A stretch of 64,000 nt of DNA, taken from NCBI RefSeq assembly GCF_030272615.1, contig NC_081408.1:308464450-308528449 (forward strand), in the 5' to 3' direction. Every line of letters begins with the position of its first letter. Positions within the stretch are counted from its first letter, which is position 1. A program made the position numbers and the translations under genes. Shown here one piece after another: positions 34,152-45,897 of the stretch. The notes under the pieces were generated by a model that was given only the letters and a program-made list of their open reading frames with translations, was not told the DNA's origin and made no database searches. Source of the DNA: Cryptomeria japonica. Its lineage: Eukaryota; Streptophyta; Pinopsida; Cupressales; Cupressaceae.

Positions 34152-35670
34152 TGTTAGTTCTGATACTTAATGTAAAGTACAGATTCCAATAGCTAACAAG
34201 ATGAGAGGGGGGGGGGTGAATCATACAAACTTATACTTCCATAAAATCAATAGATTCAACCTCAGTAACTTATACTTCAACAACTTAACCAAAAACTATT
34301 AAACATGCAAACTTATGAACACATAATCATAATAACACTCATAACACCTGATTTAACGTGAAAACCCAAATAGGGAAAAACCACTATGGGATTTCGGACC
34401 CACTAAGAAATATACTCTTCTAGAGTATGATTGGTTAAAAGCAAATCCTGTTAAAGATTACTATCACATTGCTAGATGTGACCTGGTTAAGGGATTTCCC
34501 TCAGATCTATTAGGATCTTCACTTTGTTAGAAGTGACTTTGTTAAAGGATTTCAAACACTCACTTAGAATGTTACCTTGCTAGAGGGTTTACATATAAGA
34601 CTGTTAAGTCCACTCGATTAAGAGATTTTCTGTCACTTACAAAATAACAGTAATAAAATCTATCTGCAACTTCACATCTAAAATGATAAAGTAGATTCTT
34701 ATTTGCTCAAAACAATCTAGTCATAGGACTTATCTTGTCCCTCTGCTGGGCTCTCTACTCTGTTATTCAAACAGGTCTTCAAGCTTCTGTGCTCGGTAAT
34801 CACTATGTAGCATCCCTATGCATACACTTGCCCACATACATTGTTTATTGACAATTTCTTATTTATAAACAATTGTTAACCACTGAATCTCCTTGATCAC
34901 ATTTCCCATGATCAATCTTAGCCATCAGATCTTCAAAATTGACTAGGTTCAATGTATCCTTCCGATCTGAAAATGTTTTACCTTACCTCGAGACTTGCAT
35001 TCCCTTCTTGGAAATTGCATAAGGTTATTGCGGTTCAATCTGCATTGTAGATCTTCCTGTCGATTTTCCTTTTCCATAGATCCTTAACAAACTTCATTCA
35101 CGACATACCAATCATTTATACATTTCCAGCTAATCATTGTCCTTCATTAAATAATGCTTTTATCCATCCCATGCACACTGTCATAACTCGGTTGCAACTC
35201 GGTAAATACTAAACTTTACTCGGTAGACATTTCACCTTCATTAATCGATATTGATAACCTTAGGGTTTACCGACTAGGTTCCTTAGGGTTTATCGACTAG
35301 GTTCCTTGCTCGGTTGCATAGTATAACATTAACCTTACAATCAACAACATATGTAGGATATCAAAATAATCTAAACATCATGATCTCATCATTGTCTAAC
35401 TTGGTAATAGTTGCCCATTGAATAACTTATTCCTCCCTTTATTCATCACATTCTTTCTGTGTCTTTTACGGACATCTTAATTCTCTTCTAATCAATCTTC
35501 TCAAGATATGGCAACATCATACTAAATCAGATAATCAATTTCTTGACATCAATGACAAATTAATGTTATAAAGATAGTTATCATCCTTCTTCAGTTATAT
35601 CAATAATCTTCAACAACCTTCTCAATATCCTTATTGAATATCAACAATATTTCTTACTGTAATGCCAACA
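34152..35670 (-). mobile_element. 5' LTR of Cop-D
   Basis: 1519 bp, TGTTAGTTCTG...AATGCCAACA, twin of 23412-24931. G-run at about 34207. Confidence 0.93.
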
Positions 35671-35675
35671 CCAAA

Positions 35676-36900
35676 TATAATAATTCTCCAATCATAGATT
35701 TGTACTGACTTACATCTGCTTTAGGGGACTTATTATCTTTTCCCAACTTGCACTCGGTGGTCATAGGTGTACACACCGGTTTGGATTTTTCCAACCTAAA
35801 CTTCTTCAACAGTTCCTTAATGTACCTAGACTGAGAAATGAAAATTCCTTTGTCATTATGATTTACTTGCAAACCAAGAAAGAAATTTAACTCACCAATC
35901 ATGGACATCTCAAGTTCCTTCTGCATCTCATTAGAAAACTTCTTGCACACACCTTCATTTCCTCCAAATATTATGTCATCAATATAAACTACAACAATTA
36001 AGGTTTTACCCGAATCAATTTTGAAATATAAATTGTTGCCAGCTAAACCCTTCTAAAAACCTTGATCAATCAAATACTTATCTAGCCTTTCATATCAAGA
36101 TCGAAGAGCTTTTTCAATCCTTACATGGCCTTCTTCAATTTAAAAATAATGTTCGAATCATCTTTCAACTTAAATCCTTTCGGTTGTTCAATGTAAACTT
36201 CTTCTTTCAACTCTCCATTCAAAAATGTTGATTTCACATCCATCTGATAGACGTTGAAATCCTTAAAAGCTACAAAAGAAAGAAACATCATGATTGTCTC
36301 CATTTAAGCAACTTGGCCATATGTCTCCTCAAATTCAATGCCTTCAACTTGTGTATAACCTTTGCAAACCAACCTTTCTTTATTTCTCACAACCTTTCCA
36401 TCTTCATCCAACTTATTCTGGAATACCCATTTTGTTCTAATTACATTCTTATATGTGATCTATGAACTATTTCCCATGTTTGATTCTTCTCAATCTGATC
36501 TAGCTCTTCTTTCATTTCCTTTATCCAATTATGATCATTGCATGCTTCGTCTATTGTTTTTGGTTCAATCTCTGATAGTAAACATAACAAAACTTGTCCT
36601 TGAGTTGCTTTGCTTCTTATGACAATTCTTCTATTCTTATCTTCAATAATATGATCCACTGAATAATTTTTTTGAAAATATCTTGGGGTTTTAGATGTAG
36701 ATGTTCGAGCTCTCTGAGCTTCATTTTCTTTGTCCCTAGTTTTCTCTTCTCTTTTTCTGTCAGCTACTTCATCAGATTTATATCTTGCCAATTTATTAGA
36801 CTCTTTATAAATGTCTTCATCAACCTTCACATTTTCACTTTCAACAATCATGATTATCTTTTTATTATAACACCGGTATGGCTTGCTCCATGTAGATTAT
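35676..36900 (-). pseudogene. Copia reverse transcriptase (Cop-A), after loss of protease and integrase
   Basis: From about 36890 downward: PYRCYNKKIIMIVESENVKV (the end of the integrase region), then [39 protein letters not shown], and the catalytic YIDDIIFGG near 35970. Then come MSMIGELNFFLGLQV and KSMIGELLYLV at 35676. Several stops and shifts lie between 36320 and 36440 and between 35950 and 36120. It continues at 23406 after Cop-D. Confidence 0.88.
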
Positions 36901-37790
36901 CCTATAAATATGTCTTCATCTAAAATACCAACGTCATATTTGACATAATAGGCTCTCTTCTTGAACTTTCCTTTACTATCTTTAGACTTTTGTCTTGATC
37001 ATTTTTCCAAAGATCTAGTAGCTATATGACTCATCTTTCTACATCTAAAGCATTTAAGAGGTAACATACCTTTGTATTTATTGGTGCCTTTCTTTAGTTT
37101 CCTCACAAAGTTTTATTTCATCTAGTTTGAACTTTCATCTTTTAGATCTTCCTCAGAGGCTTTAAAGGTAGATTCAAATTTAGCTTTGTCTTTTCCAAAC
37201 TTCCTTATCTCAAATGTAGATAATTTACTATATAGGTACTCTCTAGTAAACTTCTTCAGATCATAAGTTTCTTCAATAACTAAGATCTTGTCATTGTAGC
37301 TTTTCGATAGGGACATCAGAATCTTCTCAATTATGTCTTCATCTATCAAGGTTCCCCTTGAGTTCTTTGATTTCATCTACTACACTATCAACTTTCTGAA
37401 AATAGCTTGTTATAGCTTCTCCTTCTTCCATTTTCAAGTTCTCATATCTACGTTTAGCTATTAGCTTCTTTGATAATTTAACTTTGTCAGTCCCTTCATA
37501 TATATCTCTCAAATTTTCCCAAACCTCATAAGTAGTATTCAATGAAATGACCTTTGTCAATTCAGTATTTGATAAAGCACTAATGATAGCATACCTAGCC
37601 TTTTCATTCTCTTCATAAGCTTGAATCTCATCTAGAGTGGTTGGACCATTTGTTGATTGAACATATTTAGTTTCCACTACTTTCCAGGTGTTGAATCCCA
37701 AAGAGATCAAGTAACCTCTCATCTTCACTTTCCAAATGCTATAGTTAGATCCTTCAAAGATAGGAATAGTTCATTTATGTGCCATTAGAT
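36901..37790 (-). pseudogene. Copia Gag pseudogene (Cop-A) joined to the integrase end
   Basis: The minus-strand start MAHK is near 37785, followed by a stop and then TIPIFEGSNYSIWKVKMRGY, the usual Gag amino motif. The UBN2-like core is at 37339-37728 (TKVISLNTTYEVWENLRDIY, RRYENLKMEEGEAITSYFQK), then a frameshift near 37350. A knuckle near 37045 reads CFRCRKMSHIATRS (last Cys lost). Shortly after it, KKRAYYVKYDVG passes straight to DEDIFIG, which belongs near the end of integrase. Protease and most of integrase (roughly 1.5 kb) are therefore deleted. Confidence 0.85.
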
Positions 37791-37821
37791 TAGGATCTAC
37801 CTCAAGTGGTTAAGCTCCAAA

Positions 37822-37833
37822 GTTCTAATACCA
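37822..37833 (-). other. PBS of Cop-A
   Basis: The minus strand reads TGGTATTAGAAC, a diverged copy of TGGTATCAGAGC, two bases from the LTR. Confidence 0.75.
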
Positions 37834-37835
37834 AT

Positions 37836-38562
37836 TGTTGAATATCAGGGCAACTAAGAGGGAGGGTGAATCAATTGATAATTTAAACAATTTCCTTGGT
37901 GCTTTCACACATCTAGAATAACAAACAAAATTAATTAAAGCAGATATAACATGAAAACACATACAAACAACACATCACACAATAAACACCAAATATGATG
38001 TGGAAAACCCAAGAAGGAAAAAACCACAAAGAATGTTAGCTCTCAATATAAAACATTGGTTAAGGTGACACCGGTTAAGGTGGTTTTTACAAAGGGTAGC
38101 TCATTGCAAGAGGGCTCACTACCCATAAGGCTCACTATCGAAGAAAGAAAGAAAGAAAGAAAGAAGGGTAATCGACCACTGTAACACACTGCAAAACTAG
38201 AACTGCTTTTGGTGCCTCAACACCAACACACTTCACACATCATTAATAATCACATCCTTCCTTTTCAATCTTGCATATCTTCAATAACAATACCACACTT
38301 TTTCCACTCTAGCTCATTTAAATCATCCTCATATATATACTGTCTCTAGGAAACATAATCTTCTAAGTTGGCCTAGATAGAGATCTAAAATAGGCCAAAA
38401 CTAAATATTCTAGTGGTAAAAAGGAATGAGAAGTAGACCATACCACAACACACATCATCGGTCATTTCAACACATTATATCCATCACATATTCTGGACAC
38501 AAATCATGATTCACACGCTATACCAATGTCGTTACTCAACCTCAAATTTTGAACTTAATATG
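37836..38562 (-). mobile_element. 5' LTR of Cop-A, first part
   Basis: Starts TGTTGAATATC. It has a shortened form of the G-run motif (AGAGGGAGGGTGAATC) and the TGGAAAACCC...GGAAAAAACCAC block at 37999. A GAAA tetranucleotide repeat is at 38141-38165. From 38226 it matches 2172-2468. Interrupted by Cop-E; continues at 44426. Confidence 0.85.
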
Positions 38563-39740
38563 TGTTGGCCATTTGGTGGAATTGATTATGTGTTGCATTG
38601 ATGTTTTGTCATTCATGTCAACACTAGCTTTTTAGATGCTTTACCAGCACCCTTCTGGTCCAGGTAGGCTGAGTAGTTTTTGGTTAACTTGGATTCGACA
38701 TGATCTGGTTGACTCTAATACAATCTGGTGATGGAATTGGCTTTTTCATGATGCTTATACTCATACTTGGTCAGTTGGTTTTGATCTGGTGATTGCATGC
38801 TATCCTACTTACTTAGAATATTGGTTTCTAGTTTCAGCAAGGGTTTCACCGACATAACTTTTGGTGGAGATCTTTGATGCATTGCATAATTGGTGTTGGT
38901 GTAGCTTTTGATGGAGTTTTAGGATGTTGTTTATGATCATGTTCGAGAATTGGCGTTTGGTGATCATTGATGAAGCGTGTGGACCTATACTTGGTCCCAG
39001 TTGATCTAGGTTATGGGCAAACATTGATGTAATGTATGGATATGACCTATTGTTGTATTTTCATGATGTCTTATGTGTTAGGCCGACATGGTTTGTAATT
39101 ATGTAATTGGTTTTTTGTTTGGTGGTTGACTTGATTGTTTATGGTCGAGGGTTTGTATAAATAAGATGTAAGATCTCATGGTAGATCATCATGGTTAATG
39201 TTAGAGGTCATGGTCAAGGAATATAATGTGCGAATAATGTAATATCTTTATGGTAGAGGAGTTGGTCAATCATTGGAGATCGAATTGGGTTTATAAGAGG
39301 ATTTGGTCCTCCAGTATTGAGCTTAACCGGAACTGTACTCAGGCATAGGAGATGCTATCTTTTGCAGTTCAACACTTCTCTGGATTGTAGTCTGGATTTG
39401 TATGTAGTCAGTGAGACTCCTTTTGTGATGAGCAGTGTTCTCTAGGTTGTTGGCCTTCCTGCAAGTGCAGGCCCCTTCATTGTAAATTCACATACTTACT
39501 GCAAAAGTATTATCTGACTGTGGGTAGACTTCCCACCGTGGTTTTTCCCTTTACCGGGTTTTCCACGTACAAATCTTGGTGTTGTGAGGATGGCTTTTAT
39601 TCTGTGATTATTGTTTATAATTAATTGGATTAACTGCTATTCCATTAATGTTGTTTTAAATTGATAAAGCTTCTGGTAATCTGTGACAACCGATTCACCC
39701 CCCCTCTCAGTTGTCTTCTAGTTATTTGAACTGTCTAACA
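38563..39740 (+). mobile_element. 5' LTR of Cop-E
   Basis: 1178 bp, TGTTGGCCATTT...CTGTCTAACA. It carries the GTGGTTTTTCCC...GGGTTTTCCACG block at 39538 and the C-run motif GATTCACCCCCCCTCTCAG near 39692. Confidence 0.9.
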
Positions 39741-39742
39741 AT

Positions 39743-39755
39743 TGATATCAAAGCC
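39743..39755 (+). other. PBS of Cop-E
   Basis: TGATATCAAAGCC, a two-base variant of the Copia methionine tRNA PBS. Confidence 0.8.
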
Positions 39756-41277
39756 TAGTCCTCTCTGCAAAAAGCTTAACCGCTTGAGGAAGATCCTATT
39801 GGCGACTAATAGTTCAAGTTCATCCAGCTCTTTTGGAGTTATCTTTCGAAGGGATATACTAAGACTTGAAGGAACAAATTATACAATATGGAAGATTCAG
39901 ATGGAGACTCATCTGACATGTCTTGGCAAGGAGATTTGGGAGATTACACGGAATGGTGTCACACCCTATAATCTGAGATTTGGCAATCATCCTCCGAAAA
40001 ACCTAGACAAGGAGCTTCAGAATGATTGTAGAGCAAGAGAATCTCTCTTGTGTGAAATTTCAGATCAACAAATAATGGGATTAACCGACAAATCATCTCG
40101 AAAGGCTATATGGGATAAATTGCAGACTCTTAATGAAGGTGACCCTACAATGAAGATTGCTAAACTTGATGGTTACCTGGTGAGATATGAAAACCTGAAG
40201 ATGGAAGAAGATGAAAGGATCATTACATTCATGGAAAGGATAAATGAGATTGTTATGGAAATTCAATGTTGTGGTGGAACTCTAAGCGAAGATGAGATTG
40301 TTTCTAAAGTCCTGAAAGCCCTACCACTGGCTTACAAAATGAAGGCTACTGCTATTAACGAATTGAGAACAATGGCTAATACATCTGTCAACAAAGATAC
40401 TTTGGCTGGGAAACTATTTGCTTTTGAGCTTGAGGAATTTGGACCTTCTAGAGCTGTGAAGACTGAACCTTCTTTCCATGCATCTACATCTACAACCGGT
40501 AAGAAAGATTGGAGAGCTTTATATGCAAAACAATTAGAAGATATGAAGAGAGAATATGATGAGTTTGAACAACTTGAAGCACTATTTGCTAGAACAGTAT
40601 TGAAAGGACTAGTAGGAAGTAAGTGTGAAGGAAAAGCACCTTTTAAATGTTTTGTATATAATAAGATTGGTCATTTTTCATCTAGATGTCCTGAAAGGAA
40701 TTCAAGATTTGAAGAAAGAGTTAAGAGAACATTTAAACCTAACCCTGGATATCAGAACAAGTATAGATTCAAGAAAAACAAAGACAAATCATGCTACATA
40801 GTAGATGAGGAAGGCATTACTGATTCAGATGATGAACCGAGAGATTACTCTGCTAGTGGATTCAGGAATGGGAAAGATTGGGCATTCTTGGCTATCAAGG
40901 AAGATGATCCAGTATTGGAAGAGATTTTACCTAAGGAGAAGGAAATTGCTGCTAAAATTGAGGATAAGGATGAATGGGTAATTGACAGTGGTTGTTCACA
41001 TCATATGATTGGAGATAAAGGGAAGTTTATGTCTTTGCAACAAATTGATGGTGGACTAGTTAGATTTGGAGATGACAAGGCATGCATGATTAAAGGAAAA
41101 GGAACTATATTATTGGATGGTAAGAACAATACTCACAATGTTTATTATGTTGAAGGTTTGAGGCATAATCTTTTGAGTGTAGGACAATTGGTAGATAAGG
41201 GATTTCAATTACAGTTCAAGGATGGAAAATGCAAAATCATTAACAGATCTGGCTTGGAGATAGCAACTGATACATAG
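39756..41277 (+). pseudogene. Copia Gag-protease of Cop-E
   Basis: An open frame overlapping the PBS, so the true ATG is uncertain (first good Gag motif GTNYTIWKIQMETHL at about 39877). The Gag core includes LDGYLVRYENLKMEEDERI and EIVMEIQCCGGTL. The knuckle near 40640 reads CFVYNKIGHFSSRC, with the second Cys changed to Tyr. The protease motif [14 protein letters not shown] is near 40975, followed by VYYVEGLRHNLLSVGQL. It ends at TAG 41275-41277 (TDTxTKGN), most simply a CAG-to-TAG change; the frame goes on beyond. Confidence 0.88.
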
Positions 41278-42180
41278 ACAAAAGGAAACATATTTCATTT
41301 GAACTTTGGTGAGAAGACATGTTTGATTACACAAATTGATGAGAGTTGGTTATGGCATAAAAGGTCGTGTCATGTGAATTTTGATTGCATTGTGAAGATC
41401 AGTTCAACTAAGGCTGTTAGAGATATACCTAAGATTATGAAGCCCTATAATCTGGTATGTAAAGAATGTCAAATGGGTAAACATGTCAGAACCCCTTTTA
41501 GGAGTATACAAGATAAATCAAATGATGTTCTTGATCTTATTCATACTGATTTGTGTGGCACTGCTAGAGTTAAAAGTTTTCATGGTGATAGTTATTTCAT
41601 GCTAATCATTATCATTGATGATTATTCTAGAATGATGTGGTTACTTTTTTGAGAGAGAAATTTGAAGCATTTGTAAAGTTTAAAATATTTAAGGCTAAAG
41701 TAGAAACTGAGATAGGATTGAAGATTAAATGTTTGAGATCAGATCATGGTGAAGAATTCACATTTGGTGAGTTTAATAAGTTTTGTGACAAGCATGGTAT
41801 TAGAAGACAATTTTTTGCTCCTCAGACACCTCAGTAGAATGCAGTTGTGGAAAGGAAAAACATAACTATCTTGGATGCTACTAGAACAATGATGATGGAA
41901 GATAATCTACCTCATATCTATTGGAGAGAAGTATTTAGTACAATGGTTTATACATTCAACATAGTACATATCAAAGGAGAAACCGGTAAGACACCTTATG
42001 AATTATGGTCTAGCAATACACTTATAGTAAATTATTTTAGAATTTTTGGTAGTAAATGTTATATTAGGAGAGATGATACTATTGGGAAGTTTGATCCTTG
42101 GAAGTGATGAAGGCATATTTCTTGGTTATTCAAATGAAAGTAAAGCATATAGATGTTATAGCAAGAGATTGTAGAGAATA
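41278..42180 (+). pseudogene. Copia integrase of Cop-E
   Basis: The zinc part has WLWHKRSCHVNF and CKECQMGKHVRTPF. The core has LIHTDLCG (D), LRSDHGEEF (D) and the glutamate in VVERKN (E). It is broken by a frameshift near 41640, a stop replacing the last residue of TPQQN (41835) and another shift near 42107. It inserts cDNA in intact elements. Confidence 0.86.
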
Positions 42181-43873
42181 GTGGAGAGTGCTAATGTTAA
42201 AGTAGATGAGCTGAGAAAAAGTCAAATCAGAACTTATGAGAAGGAACCAATAGTGGAAATGATTATATCTGAACTGGTAACACCTTTACCGGAACAAAGA
42301 GTTGAACCAGTTACTCCGGCAACATTAGAGAATTCTATAGTAACCGAAGAACAAGGAAGAGGAATAGAGAGTCAAAAGACTCCTAGGTATGTGAGATTGA
42401 ATCATTCTAAAGATAAAATCATTGGGGATAAGAGCAATGGAGTGATGATAAGAAGAAGACTAGCAACTAATGAGGTGTGTTTAATTTCACAAGTTGAACC
42501 AGTATCAGTAATTGAAGCATGTAAAGATGAATTTTGGTTAAAAACTATGGAAGAATAATTAGATCAGATTGAGAAAAATAACACATGGACATTGGTTCCC
42601 CGGCCTAAAAATAAAAATGTTATTGGAACTAAATGGGTTTTTAGGAATAAATTGAATGTGGATGGTAAATTTATATGGAATAAGGCTCGATTGGTTTGTA
42701 AAGGATATTCTCAGAAGGAAGTAATTGATTATGGAGAAACTTTTGCACCAATAGCTAGGATTGAAGCTGTAAGATTATTTCTTGCCTGTGTTTCTTATAA
42801 AAATTATAAGGTTTATCAGATGGATGTTAAATGTGCATTCTTGAATGGGGATCTTAATGAGGAAGTTTATATTGAGAAACTTCATGGTTTTTCACTATCA
42901 AATGATACTGATATGGTTTGCAGGTTAAGGAAAGCTTTATATGGATTGAAACAAGCACCTAGAGCTTGGTATGCAAGGATGGTTTTACTAAGGGCAATGC
43001 TAATAGTAATTTATATTATAAAATCACTGATGATGACATACTGATTTTTGAAGTATTTGTTGATGACATTATTTTTGGAGGTGAAGATAAATTATACATA
43101 GAATTTTTTAAAAACATGGAGAAAGAATTTGAGATGTCTATGATTGGTGAGATGAAATTTTTCTTCGGTTTGCAGATTACTCAAACTGACAAAGGTATTT
43201 TTATCTTTCAAACTAAGTATACTAAGGAATTGTTGAAGAAATTTGGTATGGGAGATTCTAAACCGGTAAGTACACCTATGGTTACAAGTGAGAAATTGAC
43301 AAGGAAAGATGTTTTTGTATTGATAAATCCTACAATATACAAATCTATGATTGGAGGTCTACTTTATTTGACTCAAACTAGGTCTAACATTATGAATGTT
43401 CATTGTATTGTTTCAAGATTTCAGAGTGATCCTAAAGAAAATCATAAGGCGGTGAAAATAATTTTTAGATACTTGCAAGGTACATCAGAATATGGTTTGT
43501 GGTATCGTAAGGATGATAAATTTCTTTTATGTGCATATATAGATGCTAATTGGGCTAGAGATGTTGATGACTGAAAAAGTACTTATGGTGGAGCTTTCTT
43601 TCTTGGAAAGAAGTTGGTTTCATGGATCAACAAGAAACGATCATGTACTTCTTTATCAACTACTGAAGCTGAGTATGTTGTTGCTGCTACTAATTGTACA
43701 CAAGTTTTATGGATGAAGCAAATGTTGAAGGATATAAAAGTGGATTGTGATGCAGTAGTAGTTATTCACTGTGATAACTCTACTACTATTGATATATCAA
43801 AGAATCCGGTATTTCACTCGAAGACAAAGCACATATCTATCAAGTACAACTTTTTAAAGGAGAAGGTTTAGTG
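42181..43873 (+). pseudogene. Copia RT and truncated RNase H of Cop-E
   Basis: From VESANVKVDELRKSQ through VIGTKWVFRNKLNVDGKF, VYQMDVKCAFLNGDLNEEVY, YGLKQAPRAWYARM and the catalytic VFVDDIIFGG (about 43057). The RNase H part has [26 protein letters not shown] and IHCDNSTTIDISKN. It stops after KHISIKYNFLKEKV at 43871: the ADIFTKPL tail, PPT and first part of the 3' LTR are deleted. Further breaks are a TAA at 42556, a shift near 42975 and a TGA at 43572. Confidence 0.88.
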
Positions 43874-43875
43874 AA

Positions 43876-44420
43876 AATATTAAAGGTCATGATCAAGGAA
43901 TGTAATGTGTGAATAATGTAATATCATTCTGGCAGAGGAGTTGGTCGATCATTGGAGATCGAATTGGGTTTATAAGAGGATTTAGTCCTCTGATATTGAG
44001 CTTAACCAGAACTGTACTCAGGCATGGGAGATGCTAGCTTTTGTAGTTCAACACTTCTCCGGATTGTAGTTTGGATTTGTAAGTAGTCAGCGAGACTCCT
44101 TTTGTGATGAGTAGTGTGCTCTAGGATGTTGGCCTTCCTGCAAGTGAGGACCCCTTCATTGTAAATTCATATACTTACTGCAAAAGTATTATCTGACTAT
44201 GGATAGACTTCCCACTGTGGTTTTTCCCTTTACCGAGTTTTCCATGTATAAATCTTGGTGTTGTAAGGATGGATTTTATTCTATGATTATTATTTATAAT
44301 TAATTGGATTAACTACTATTCCAGTACTGTTGTTTTAAATTACTAAAGCTTCTGGTAATTTGTGACAATTGATTCACCTCCCCCTCTCAGTTGTCTTCCG
44401 ATTATCTGAACTGTCAAATA
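43876..44420 (+). mobile_element. 3' LTR of Cop-E, 5'-truncated
   Basis: Matches 39196-39740 to the end. The first about 630 bp of the LTR are missing and it abuts RNase H. C-run motif at 44370-44390. Confidence 0.9.
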
Positions 44421-44425
44421 ATCTG

Positions 44426-44674
44426 GACCCAAAATAGCACTACGCAATACAATAGAAATAATAATAGAAAATGAATACAATAAAAAACACCATATATGAT
44501 AGACATAGAAATCCAGATCACCATCAACTCAACGAAGATGCACATAATATCAACTAAAACACATCTTCCAAAGCATAAAGGATTCCAAGAACATATCTTT
44601 CAAATCACCAATAACAACCATCATGTTGAAATCAATGACAACCAATCATAACCATCAACATCACATTTGGAATA
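44426..44674 (-). mobile_element. 5' LTR of Cop-A, second part
   Basis: Aligns with 22296-22544 (CCCAAAATA.CACTAC.CAATACAA, then CAATCATAACCATCAACATC). Ends CATTTGGAATA. Confidence 0.85.
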
Positions 44675-45897
44675 GGTTCACCTCTTTCTCTTTCTTTGTG
44701 ACCACTTGTGTTCTTGTGATAACATTCCGAGAATGATATTAGTGGCTAAGACATTTGATTATTGAGGTCTCCTCAACTAGTTGACTTGGAGCCTTTTTGT
44801 TTTTAGTACTAAACCCCTTTTTTTTGTGTCTTTTGTCTTTAGTTTTTATTTTTCTTGATCTTGTTTTGTGTGTCCTTGCATGTGATTGCATTAAGATCCT
44901 AATATTGGGGGTTTAGTTCCTTAAAATTAGTGATGTCTTATCTCCTTCTGATCTCGCTCCTAGTTGTTCCTCTCTCTCATATTTCTACTTTACCATGAGT
45001 ATTTGCATAGGCTCATACTCTAGTTAAATTAGGATCTAAATGTAGTATCATAATTTCTAATCGATATAATCCACACCTCATGTTTATGCTCCTACTTTAA
45101 CATGTCCCATTTTCATTCCCCCTAGGTTCATTTTGGTCCTTTTTACTCCAACCTTGATGTCGCCTGTTGACACCATCGAGTGGGCCCAATCATAGAGCTA
45201 TCCTCCCTCAGGCTCTGAGTTTGTAGTCCTAATTTTGGAGGACAAGGGTACCCCACAGTGCCTTGGTCCCCCTTAAACAAGTCCCAATTTAGGAGCAGGC
45301 ATGCTCTCTCTCCCTGATGGAATTTGGTCCCCGTAACTAAACTTGATCTTTGGAGGTCAACTGAATTGGCAATTTACCTAAGGAATCCTATATAAAGACA
45401 TCCTATCAATTCATTTAACATCCACTATCTATCCATAATATTCATACATTTGTCAAACATTCATCATCAAGCATTTTCAAAAATTTAAGACAACATTTCA
45501 TCCTTCAAACTTTATGGAGAAAAGTTACATCAATATTTATGCAAGCATGTGTTTTTTATTAGGGTTTTTATGTGCACGTGTTTGTCATACATTACACTCA
45601 ATATTTGTGATTACATTCAAAGAGCATTGCATCATCAATCATTCCTTCAAGAATTACATATCTAAGGTATATCTCCTAGCATCTACTTCAATATTTACAT
45701 TATTCCATTCAAGGTTAATTTCTAAACCTAGTTTTGACCTAAGGCAAACCCCTATCTACAACACTTTCTTCACTCTTTGTATGTGCAGGGAATCAACTTA
45801 GAAGTGTACTCGGGAATTCTAATAGAGTTGACGATAACGAATAGGTTCAACTTTCGACAAAGCCAAAGTCAGAGGACCAAGGTGAATATGTACTACT
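44675..45897 (+). mobile_element. Probable LTR remnant with TATA box
   Basis: No protein-like frame was recognised. A TATA box (CCTATATAAAGACATCC) is at 45387-45403. It is followed by about 500 bp of C- and T-rich leader-like sequence ending near GTATGTGCAGGGAATCAACT. This layout resembles the U3-R-U5 of a Gypsy LTR cut on the right by Gyp-2. No partner copy is in the window, so this is a weak call. Confidence 0.4.

Larger units (their letters stand above)
23412..35670 (-). mobile_element. Copia element Cop-D, complete with both LTRs and one insertion
   Basis: 12.3 kb with the perfect TSD CCAAA (23407-23411, 35671-35675), two very similar 1.52-kb LTRs, PBS, PPT and an almost uninterrupted gag-pol. 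The 4.5-kb insert at 29487-33983 lies in its gag. It sits in the RT/RNase H region of Cop-A. It is the youngest-looking autonomous element here. Confidence 0.93.
38563..44420 (+). mobile_element. Copia element Cop-E
   Basis: 5.9 kb. 5' LTR at 38563-39740, truncated 3' LTR at 43876-44420. Near-perfect TSD ATATG (38558-38562) and ATCTG (44421-44425). The uninterrupted version of the target is visible at 22282-22300 (GAACTTAATCCAGACCC). Gag-pol lies on the plus strand with several breaks. Inserted in the 5' LTR of Cop-A. Confidence 0.9.

Noticed and set aside
38141-38165. GAAA-rich tandem stretch considered as part of a CRISPR-like array
   Set aside because: Simple tetranucleotide repeat without spacers, in a plant LTR.
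45514-45801. 95-codon plus-strand ORF in the segment before Gyp-2
   Set aside because: No known motif, in a leader-like region following a TATA box; probably chance.
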